A stretch of 64,000 bases of DNA from Panorpa germanica (taxonomy: Eukaryota > Arthropoda > Insecta > Mecoptera > Panorpidae), in contig OY783222.1 in NCBI GenBank assembly GCA_963678705.1, positions 62,001 to 126,000 of the forward strand, in the 5' to 3' direction. The notes under the pieces are model-generated. The model worked only from the letters and a program-made list of their open reading frames with translations, ran no database searches and was not told where the DNA came from. Position numbers and translations under genes: made by a program. This document shows, piece by piece, positions 21,500-31,076 of this stretch; position 1 is the first letter of the stretch, and every line of letters starts with the position of its first letter.

Positions 21500-24180
21500 T
21501 TCTGCTACTAATATTGGTATTGCTATTACAATATCAAAATATGCACTGAAACAGTGAATGCACTACATTTGCGCAAATTTATAAATGGAATCTCCTACCT
21601 CTGAATTATCCTGGAAGACAAACATATATTTTCTTCTCTAAGATCTGCTGCTTCTATTTGCTATCTACTACTTCATCTAGACAAGGTTATAAATCGAATA
21701 TATCTTTGCTGTTACTCTGGAAAACAAACACAAGTCATCCCGTTTTTGAAGTCCTGCTACTCCTATATTCGGTCAGGATTTCATCTCTAAAGGAAAGGTG
21801 TTCTGCATTTTTGCACTAGGTTATAGATGGAATCTTCTAGCTGTGGATTACTTCGACAGTGAATTCATTTCTAACAAATCTTTTCCATATTTTGCTGTAG
21901 CGAAGCTGCTGTTAGGATATCATCTTTACGGACTAGCAAATTCTTCATCTAGACGAGGTTATAAATCGAATATATCTTTGCTGTTACTCTGGAAGACAAA
22001 CACGAGCATCCCGTTTTTGAAGTCCTGTTACTCTTATCTGCTGTCAGGATTTCATCTCTACTGGAACACTGTATTCTGCGCTTTTGCACTAGGTTATGGA
22101 TGGAATCTTCTAGCTGTGGATTACTTCGACATTTCTTCCAAATCTTTTCCATATTTTGCCGTAACGCAGCTGCTGTTAGAATATCATCTTTTCAGACTAG
22201 CAAAATCTTCATCTGGACAAGGTTACAACTTGAATATATCTTTGCTGTTACACTGGAAATCAAAAAGAAGCCATCCCTGTATTGAAGTTCTGCTACTTCT
22301 ATCTGCTGTTAGGATTCATCTCTACCATAACGGTGTTCTGCACTTTTGCACTAGGATATGAATAGAATCTTCTAGCTGTGGATTACTTCGACAGTGAATT
22401 CATTTCTAACAAATCTTTTCCATATTTTGCTGTAGCGAAGCTGCTGTTAGGATATCATCTTTACGGACTAGCAAATTCTTCATCTAGACGAGGTTATAAA
22501 TCGAATATATCTTTGCTGTTACTCTGGAAGACAAACACGAGCATCCCGTTTTTGAAGTCCTGTTACTCTTATCTGCTGTCAGGATTTCATCTCTACTGGA
22601 ACACTGTATTCTGCGCTTTTGCACTAGGTTATGGATGGAATCTTCTAGCTGTGGATTACTTCGACATTTCTTCCAAATCTTTTCCATATTTTGCCGTAAC
22701 GCAGCTGCTGTTAGAATATCATCTTTTCAGACTAGCAAAATCTTCATCTGGACAAGGTTACAACTTGAATATATCTTTGCTGTTACACTGGAAATCAAAA
22801 AGAAGCCATCCCTGTATTGAAGTTCTGCTACTTCTATCTGCTGTTAGGATTCATCTCTACCATAACGGTGTTCTGCACTTTTGCACTAGGATATGAATAG
22901 AATCTTCTAGCTGTGGATTACTTCGACAGTGAATTCATTTCTCCCAAATCTTTTCCATATTTTGCCGTAACGCAGCTGCTGTTAGGATATTATCTTTACA
23001 GACTAGCAAAATCTCCATCTGGACGAGGTTACAAAACCAATAAATCTTTGCTGTTACTCTGGAAGACAAACAAAAGCATGCTGTTTCTGTAGTCCTGCTA
23101 CTCCTATCAGCTGTCAGGATTTCATCTCTTCTGGAACACTGTATTCTGCACTTTTGCACTAGGTTATGGACGGAATCTTCTAACTGTGGATTACTTCGAC
23201 AGTGAGTTCATTTCTTCCAAATCTTTTCCATATTTTGCCGTAACGCAGCTGCTGTTAGGATATCATCTTTACAGACTAGCAAAATCTCCATCTGGACGAG
23301 GTTACAAATCCAATATATCTTTGCTGACAAACAAAAGCATCCCGTTTCTGAAGTTTTGCTACTCCTATCAGCTGTCAGGGTTTCATCTCTACTGGAACAC
23401 TGTGTTCTGCACTTTTGAACTAGGTTATGGATGGAATCTTCTAGCTGTGGATTACTTCGACAGTGAAGTCATTTCTCCCAAATCTTTTCTATATTTTGCC
23501 GTAACGCAGCTGCTATTAGGATATCATCTTTACGGACTAGCATAATCTTCTTCTGGACGAAGTTATAAATCGAATATATCGTTGCTGTTATTCTGGAAAG
23601 CAAACACAAGCATCCCGTTTTTGAAGTCCTCCTACTCCTATCTGCTGTCAGGATGTCATCTGTACTGGAACGGTGTTCTGCACTTTTGCACTAGGTTATG
23701 GATGGAATCTTCTAACTTTGGTTTACTCTGGAAGTGGAATCATTTCAGATAAATCTTTTCTATGTTGCGCTACAATGTAGCTGCTTTTTGGATATCAGCG
23801 TCACGAAAAAGCACAAACTCCATCTGGACAAGGTTTTAAATCGAATATATCTTTGCTGTTACTCTGGAAAACAAACACAAGTCATCCCGTTTTTGAAGTC
23901 TTGCTACTTCTATCTGCTGTTAGGATTTCATCTGTTCTGGAACGGTGATCTATAATTTTGTACTCGGTTATAGGTGGAATCTTCTAGCTCTGGACTACTC
24001 TGGCAGTAAAATCTTTTCTATATTTTGGCGTAATGCAGCTGCTGTTTGGATGTTATCTGCACGGGAATAATAAAAAATACGTCTGCAGGAGAAGTTTAAT
24101 GGAATTTTCTTGCAGTTACTCTGCAAAGTTGCATAATATTGTTTATATCTGTTTGATTTAAAGTTACTAAGGAAAATAAT
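21500..24180. repeat. Tandem array of ~265-272-bp units
   Basis: About ten units can be followed by the landmark ggaatcttctagctgtggat, near 21829, 22099, 22364, 22634, 22899, 23169, 23434, 23704 and 23973, with a diverged unit near 21588. Other landmarks are ttttccatattttgc, gctgctgttaggatatcat and ctttgctgttactctggaa. Units at the edges are more diverged than those in the middle, the usual pattern of unequal exchange. The array lies between the two copies of the putative non-coding gene. Confidence 0.92.
21826..22896. repeat. 535-bp dimer present twice, apparently identical
   Basis: 21826-22360 and 22361-22895 appear identical, as shown by the same translations in both halves (172 shared codons on the plus strand, 67 on the minus). 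The dimer length is not a multiple of three, so the frames at 21798-22361 and 22378-22896 cannot form one long repeat protein. Confidence 0.9.
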
Positions 24181-24746
24181 CATATGCAGTACTTGATTGT
24201 GTCATAACAGACACTTGTTTAATTTATACCAGAAACCGTGGTATTTTTATCTTCATACTTCATTTAAATCAAAAATATCCATGCCGACTTTAATGTTGTG
24301 CTAATTTCATTGTATAATAATTAATCATGATCAGTTTGGATAGAACATTTATAATTTTTTTGTATTACTTTTTTACATCCAATTGAGTCTTATCCCGGTA
24401 AAAACAGCGGTTGGTTGTTATAGATTTGCAACGGTTAGCTTATCCTTGGATATGTAAGTAGCGTGAGTGTTTGTTAGACAGGCGTTAAATACATCAGTAT
24501 TACGTATGCGGTCATTCGTCAAGCGCTACATAACAGCAATTGACATAGCGACTCAACTGGTACGGTAAGTCTTATGGACTGGCTGTACTACCATTTACTT
24601 ATATTGGTTATTCTCATTAGTGGATTAATCCAGTATAATTCGTCCATGTAGATATTAAGTTGAGGTAATAATGCGAATGAAGAGTAACATTCTTATCTCA
24701 TCCTCTACTTTAGCGCGTTCTAGTCTTGGTGCGTTTGTACAAACCT
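24181..24746. other. Spacer with a possible upstream exon
   Basis: Mostly featureless. The part 24390-24560 is more complex than its surroundings and contains a good donor-like tacggtaagtc near 24561. It could hold the promoter and first exon of the putative non-coding transcript to its right. There is no direct proof. Confidence 0.2.
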
Positions 24747-27168
24747 AGCGTTTGTACAATCACAGCGATGTACTAAAGGTAAATGTATGGCTGTGTTACT
24801 CCTTCTTTCCCCACTTTTCCTTTCCCTAACATATCTCTCTTCCCTTTGTTAAGTTATTTATGTGTTTTTTTCTTTCTTTATACATACATTAAAACTTTTT
24901 TTGGTTTAATTGTTTTAGCTTGGCTACATGGAGTTCTTTGAAAATCGCTAAAAGTTTGACAAGAACAGAAGTATAAGTAAGTTATTTATTTTCATATTAG
25001 TTTTATTTTTGACTCCTTGACATAGATCTCAGAGCTAGTTTGTAATACTTTTTGTAACTCTTTGTAATACTATTTCATAATTTCAGAATACTATTTGACC
25101 GAAAGAGTTACACACATGTTCTACTGAGAATAAATGGAAATTATGGTTGTTGACATTTTTACGGGTTGAGGGGCGGTGGATGTAGTAATTTCTGTAGCAG
25201 GTTTTATTCCGGGATTAAGTTAAGTAAAAAAATTAATTTGGTTTTTTAAAAATGATATTTATATTTTGAGTTTGAAAATATATTCTGGTTTACAGAACCT
25301 GCAATTTCCAATAATTAACACATTTACCTTAATTCCGGGATGTTGTAAATATTATAACCATTAATAACAACTTTTATAATATACAACTAATATAATATGA
25401 AACTAATATAATATCTAAATAATTGTTAACTACATTTAGTCCAGTTAAAAAAAGATAAGAATACCAACATTTTTAATAATAGTAATGGAATAGCAAAAAT
25501 GTAAACAATATACTTAAGTGGCAGTGAAAAGTTTTCATTATAAACTTAATTACTTCAATTTAATTGTAGTGTGAAAGTGTTTTACTTTTTTTTAACTTTC
25601 CAATGGTCCAGTATTTATTTCTAGAAAATCTTTTGCATCATAAAATTCATTATCATTATCACTCAATATCTTTTTTGCCTATTATGTATAATAATATTTT
25701 AAACTGTTTCAGACATTGATCTACGAATTCGTATATTAGTTATTATTAAGCCAGAGTTTCGGGGAGTTACTGATAAAGACACAAGATAAGTCAAATTTAA
25801 ATAAATTATAAAAAAATTCAATTCTCATTAAAAATATTAAATTTAAAATTATACCATATTTGTTTTTTAGTATGTACCGACCTGAATATTATTTTGGATA
25901 AATTATTTGAAGAAAGTAGCGAATGTGGTGTTCTCTGCTTATCCTTGGCTCGATACCAAAAGTGATTTGATCATCTCCCAAGATAATATTTGATTTTTTT
26001 TGTTGTAAACTTCAAGTAAGTAAAATAGCGAATATCTATATTTTGTGTTGATTATGTTGATATTTTACAAATATTCTTAGGAATATTTTGTGGAATTACA
26101 TTTTTCTTTTTAACATTTGCTAATTGTATCTAACATTACCTATATAGCGTAGCATATATATTTGTGCAAGATAATTAAGAATACAACACTTATAACGAAA
26201 TTTATTTTTCATTTAAAATCATTTTAATATATTTTCAGTTTGCTACTGTCTGTGTATTGTACAAAACGTAAAGGCCACAAAAGATGAAATCTTGAAGTAA
26301 ATCAGAAAAAATTTGGGTTTTAAGGTAAACTTACATGTTTTTACATAAGATATATGCATGTATTTACTTTTTAAGTGGTTTATATACTTCAATTACTACT
26401 TAAAAATGAATTTATTATGTCGAATATAATAACGTTATTGTTTTTATAATTATTAACAAACATATTTATGTATTTCAGAACTCACGCGCAAAACTTTTTT
26501 GTTACTTCAGTAATATATCCGCTAAGATGTTGGTTGCTAATTCTGGACCAGATTACAAATAAGATCTTTTAAGTTATTATTTTTGAAAAGTCTTACTCAT
26601 CTTGCTGCGGCTGGGATATTATTATCTCGCGTTTGTACAATCACAGCGATGTACTAAAGGTAAATGGTATGGCTGTTTTATTCTTCCTCTCCCCCTTTTC
26701 TTATTTCTCAAATATCTCTTCCCATTGTTAAGTTATTTATATTTTTCTTTTCTTTTCAGCTTGGCCGTTTGGAGTTCTTTGGAGAGCAAAACTCGGTAAG
26801 TAACTTAATACAATTTCTATTACATGACAATAGTACTAATATTTATTTAATGTAGTAGTGTATAGAAACAAAGAAATTACTTAGAGCTACAAATTTGGAT
26901 TTCTTTTACACTTAAAGCTTAATCATATTAGTTAACCTCTCACCCTCTTAACCCTCACAGTTTAATTTTTTACTTTTTGACATAGATAGTTAGCGCTCGT
27001 TTGACTATTTGTAATGCTATTTTCTTTTTTCATAATTTCAGCTTTCTACTTGACCAAAGGAGTTACACATATGTTCTACTGAGAATAAAAGGGAGTTAAG
27101 AGTACTGATTTTAGTAGGGGATGAGTGGTGAGAGGAATGTAGGATCTTCTGTTCCGGGATTAAGTCAG
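24747..27168 (+). ncRNA. Putative spliced non-coding transcript, copy 2
   Basis: Same block order as copy 1, with all splice borders kept. Exon A ends at 24778 (catgtacaa-type context then actaaag and gtaaatg; its start is uncertain). B is 24919-24976, C 25087-25223, possible E 25713-25789, F 25871-26015, D 26239-26324, A' 26479-26659, B' 26760-26795 and C' 27042-27168. Exon A here retains sequence upstream of actaaag that the LTR element replaces in copy 1. The end of A, gtttgtacaatcacagcg, matches that of A', which confirms the exon family. Frames are closed. Repeated exons and a neighbouring tandem array recall the organisation of W-linked non-coding piRNA precursors such as silkworm Fem, but no sequence match is claimed. 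Confidence 0.45.
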
Positions 27169-27799
27169 GTAAGAAATTTATTTTACTTTTTTTTATAATA
27201 TTTCAATTTTTATTTGGAAAATATGTTCTGGATTATGAAATCTGAAATTCTCCAATAATTATACACATATACTTTTGGGCTGTTGTAAATATTATAACAA
27301 TTAATAACAACTGTTATAATATATAAATAATAATAAAAATAAGAGAACCAACCTAAATATTTATTAATAATAATAGAATATCAAAATTGAAAACAGTTAT
27401 TAGTCAATAACAGTGAAAAGTTTTCATCATATAGTTTAAATTATGAGAGTTCGACGGTGACTTATTCTTATAACAAGTTTTGTCGTATAAATATTTCTAC
27501 GAATCAATAAAAAAGCATGAATCGCCAGCGATCGCCCTCTTAATTTGAACTATAATAGTTTTGTTCCATTATAAAATACAAGATATGAAATGACATCCGT
27601 ACAAAACCCCGAACACGTAGTGTTATTTTTTTTTTTTATAAAATTTGTATAAAATAATAGGTTTCATAAATAAAATAAACAAAGTGAAAGTGAAGGTGAT
27701 TAGCTAGTTTATCCTAAGTCACAAAACTTTAAGTCAAGTCGCAATAAATAGTAACTTTTTTTTGTATATTGGTTTATATGTTGTTCTATTGTAAACCGC
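24770..27799. repeat. Segmental duplication, copy 2 (~3.03 kb)
   Basis: Partner of 17831-20858. The offset drifts from 6940 to 6950 and back to 6943 through a short insertion near 25385 and a shorter T run at 27021. The homology ends at gtaaaccgcc (27790-27799). Confidence 0.93.
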
Positions 27800-28072
27800 C
27801 AAACAAAAAATATTATCAGATGCTAAAAGTTAAAAATCTGAAATCAGCGCATTATCTCTAATTAATACTAAAATAAATTAAGAATACAAAGCCAAAAGAA
27901 AATAAAAGCATAAGTAATTATACATGTAAAAATATTTAATGAACTAAATAAAAGTTATATCAAATATTGAGTGATACTCTACTGTTTACAACAAAATATA
28001 TTTCGTAAAATATATAGATTGTCGGTCTTTTATACATTAGATATGTAACAATTGTGTCCTCCCCATAAGGTA
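27800..28072. other. AT-rich spacer
   Basis: Nothing recognisable between the end of the duplication and the MITE-like element. Confidence 0.4.
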
Positions 28073-28199
28073 TTGAACACACTGCGATTTAAATCGCGTA
28101 GTTTTTTGTAGTACTTTTGTAACACATGGAATCATATGAGCATGCACACACCACGGCCGCCAGAAACGCTCGCTGAGATTTAAATCGCAGTGTGTTCAA
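28073..28199. mobile_element. MITE-like element with perfect 23-bp inverted repeats
   Basis: Left end ttgaacacactgcgatttaa and following bases are repeated exactly in inverted form at the right end (28177-28199). The left arm also contains the palindrome gcgatttaaatcgc. The total length is 127 bp and the interior is non-coding. No certain target-site duplication. It may be a MITE or a strong hairpin. Confidence 0.6.
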
Positions 28200-28715
28200 G
28201 CTCTAGCAGTCGCATTTTTATATCCATTTCAATCAAAATAAAGATACAATGATTCAAAGTGTTCATGATTTTAAACTCATTCAGCAATACGTTCCAACAC
28301 ATAAAGATGAAACTGAACTTGACTTATGAAACCATCTATTGTGTCCATTTCCGTGAAATAACATAACTATAAAACGGTTACGTTGATCCAGTTGTTCTTG
28401 ATCAAATTCATAGAGTTAAACGTAAAGTGCCTTATCAAATAAACAAAGTGCCTTGCAGACCGTGTTCAATTAAGTGTAATGAAGCTGCAATAAATTATTA
28501 TTAAAATAAAAAAACGATTTTATTTAAAAAAAATTCATTTACTCACCAACTTTCATACAATTGCTAATTAATTGAAATAAAAACAGATAAACAGGCAATA
28601 TATCGTAAAATAAAAGTAATACAGGAGACAGAAACGAAAGTCATTCATACAATTAATTAGATATATTTAGTGTTATTCTCTATTAGATCTTTGGATTAGT
28701 TGTTGTCCAATGAAT
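28200..28715. other. AT-rich stretch, nothing assigned
   Basis: Short frames only; no repeat boundary or structured RNA is seen. Confidence 0.4.
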
Positions 28716-28786
28716 TCATTCTTTAACTGTTAAAGCAACCACGCGTTCTTCATCATGAAATATCAGCAAAAACTTGTTCAATTTGG
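28716..28786 (-). CDS. Possible terminal coding exon
   Basis: On the minus strand a good acceptor (tttatatttcag) is followed by a frame reading KLNKFLLIFHDEERVVALTV and two more residues before a stop. The mixed charged/hydrophobic composition looks more like protein than AT-rich noise. It may belong with the exon-like block at 29085-29277 on the same strand. I do not recognise the family. Confidence 0.25.
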
Positions 28787-29084
28787 CTGAAATATAAAAA
28801 ATCAAATTATTAAAATACTTTTCTGCAAGTAGACAATAACTAGTTATTTCTATTACTTACATTTGAATTTCACATGCCTTTAGAGTAAGATATATGTAGT
28901 ATACTCGCATACTAATATAATTACTATCTTGATATGATCCATTTTAACAAGATACTAGAACGGTATTAAAAATGCGTTCATAATGCCAAGAGCAAAGTAA
29001 AACAAAAACTTGCACTAGAATTTACGAAATGATTACATTATTTTGAGTTCTAGTCACTCAACATTGACGATATTGATTTATAAT

Positions 29085-29277
29085 TTAAGCAGCTCTAGCC
29101 TGAGCAATACTGAGGTACATAAGTATAGCATCGATAAAATACGAAACTAAATTCGTAGACCATATTAATTTAACGATAAATAACGTTAACTGCAATACCG
29201 CTTTAAAAGTGAGCAGATAGTTTTTCCATATGTTCTTAGTTTGAATCATCTGGTAATGGTCAACCACTACGAAGACA
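29085..29277 (-). CDS. Possible coding exon of a membrane protein, or relic
   Basis: After an acceptor (tatttatttcag) the minus strand is open for about 63 codons. It starts VFVVVDHYQMIQTKNIWKNY and contains two hydrophobic stretches that could be membrane segments, then a stop after AQARAA. An insect chemoreceptor or other multi-pass protein is conceivable, but no diagnostic motif is visible. No upstream exon was found before the THAP element. Confidence 0.25.
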
Positions 29278-29478
29278 CTGAAATAAATATCGCAAATGAT
29301 TATACGTAACATAAAAAATGTATATAATAATTTACTTTGTCATTCTTACTCGTTGCATAATGTCTTTAACAGTGGATGTGTTGCAAGGAAACATTTAAAC
29401 TGTATTGTGCTGTATTGCAACCAGATAATGTTAACAACAGTTAACCACAACTTTAACAGCAGTTAAACAACATTTATA

Positions 29479-30648
29479 GGGATTGAGAAAGAACTGTAGA
29501 GGCAGCACTACTGCTGAAAGTGGAGCGCTCTGGTGTCATAAATGTAAAGGATTGTGATGTAAACAGCGTAGAAATAGTATTAATTAAAATAAATAATGCA
29601 AAAAATAATTAAATTCGGGTTCTTGATAATCTTGAACCTTGATAATCAGATTTAATAGGATCTGGAGTAATTGGATCACACCCAACATCTTCAACATTCT
29701 TTCGTAAAAGCGGCAAATTAACATCACACATTTTTTCGGCTGTCCTTTTAATTGGAATGTTTACTTGCACTTCTGCAGTAGTTACACCATCACGGGAATT
29801 TATGTTACAAAAAAAATACTTATGTTCATCTAAAACACTTTCATCAATAATTTCATCAGTTTGACATGTTATACTACGAGTTGTTTTTTGTGGAGTAGCA
29901 TCAGAAGCATAATGATCTTCAACGCTCTGTGTTTCAATATCTACATAATTATCCTCTTGAATTTCAATTTCATTATTATTATTATTATTAATGATATTCA
30001 TTTCACTTCGTACATTCCGTTGCCGTAATCGTTCGAAACGTTCAAATGACTGAGTGGATTTTTTGGTATTTACTTTACCAGGAAAAATTGTTGGTGTATG
30101 AAGGATGTCGAGGATGTTCTGACTTTTGATTATTCACAAAATGATCACTACAAATGCGTGTATTTTTAGTTGGTTCCCAATCCTTTGGATATTTTCTGAA
30201 ACACAAATTTTTTAAATTTTACTTTTACTTATTACTATTTTATTCATTTCATAAAATAATTATTATATAGTTTAATATTCTATTTTATAATACTTAGCTT
30301 TTCAAATTTGATTGTGATTAATTAAATTTTTTTATTAAAATAATTTACTTACACATAGTTTTTCACTGCATTTATCCATTGTTGACGTTTAAGGGTTATC
30401 CATTCAGAGTACTCGCAGGGAAACGATAAAATTTCACACTTGTATTTTGGTTTTTGTTTTTATATGGCATATTGAAACAGCCACATATACAGCACGATAC
30501 TTTTGAAGAAGACATTACTTAAATTATTTCGATTAGATTAAATAAATTATTAATTTAACAAATTCGTTAATGTTTTGTATACCACTTGCCACCACTTTGC
30601 TTTACATTTTTCTCGGCAGTTGGCGTCAAGATCATCTTTCTCAATCCC
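29479..30648 (-). mobile_element. 1.17-kb TIR element carrying a THAP-domain gene
   Basis: The element begins gggattgagaaaga (29479-29492) and ends with the exact inverse tctttctcaatccc (30635-30648). It is flanked by ttata on both sides (29474-29478 and 30649-30653), a plausible 5-bp target duplication. Inside is a broken minus-strand THAP-domain gene. THAP domains occur in P-element-type transposases and in host genes derived from them, so this may be a cut-down DNA transposon that lost its catalytic part. The right end lies only eight bases from the start of the 3298-bp array. Confidence 0.6.
29609..30515 (-). pseudogene. THAP-domain protein, frameshifted
   Basis: THAP domains are C2CH zinc modules that bind DNA. 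Exon 1 (30353-30515) starts MSSSKVSCCICGCFN and reaches VKFYRFP, then loses frame; in another frame it continues WITLKRQQWINAVKNY up to a donor (gtaagt). After a 157-bp intron, exon 2 (from 30195) reads YPKDWEPTKNTRICSDHFVN and SEHPRHPSYT, then needs another frame change before a PTIFPG block and a 130-codon open stretch (29609-30001) that is acidic and has no known domain. Cysteines, WIN/AV core, C-x2-H (CSDH) and the terminal PxIFP are all recognisable. Two frame breaks make it a pseudogene unless the assembly is wrong. Confidence 0.75.
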
Positions 30649-30656
30649 TTATAGGG

Positions 30657-31076
30657 ATATATTCAACTGGAAAACCGCCAGATGTTAAAAATAATTAATG
30701 TTTAATACAAACTAAATGAATTAGTTTATTATATAGATATGTTAATTTATGTACTAATAAAATATTGTGTTATTATAAGAAAATGTTATTTAATTCATTA
30801 CAAGTAATTTAAAGTTTATAATTTATAATATTGTTTTGATTTTGATTAACGCAGTTTGCTACGTTCCGCTACATCTAGCGGTAACTTTTAACAATAGTTT
30901 CTATTTCCGCTGTCTACTACACAATCGCTTATTTGACGTTTGAACAAGTTTGAACCTGCACTGCACTTCTCATATTTGAATTAATTCTTTATTACACAAA
31001 AACTACAAACATTAAAAAGAATAATATAAAATATAACAAATAAACACAGGTTTTTAAAAACGGAACACTAAAAAAT
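30657..31076 (+). promoter_or_regulatory. Upstream region of the array gene (unit 1; same in all units)
   Basis: About 420 bp lie between the unit start and the first Met codon. A TATA-like tataaaatataa sits near 31024-31035, about 45 bp before the start codon, in AT-rich sequence, so it is weak evidence. The block gctacatctagcggtaac and the following pyrimidine/purine stretch are conserved. Two substitutions (cgcttatttgacg or cgcttgtttcacg, near 30930) always travel together and define two promoter haplotypes. No known regulatory motif is assigned. Confidence 0.3.

Noticed and set aside
21798-22896. 187- and 172-codon frames as a repeat protein
   Set aside because: The repeating dimer is 535 bp, not a multiple of three, and the monomers vary between about 265 and 270 bp, so the frame cannot continue; other frames and the minus strand are open over similar lengths.
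17831-27168. Direct identification as the Fem sex-determining piRNA precursor
   Set aside because: Only the organisation is similar; I see no sequence match that I could defend and cannot run the small-RNA or sex-linkage tests.
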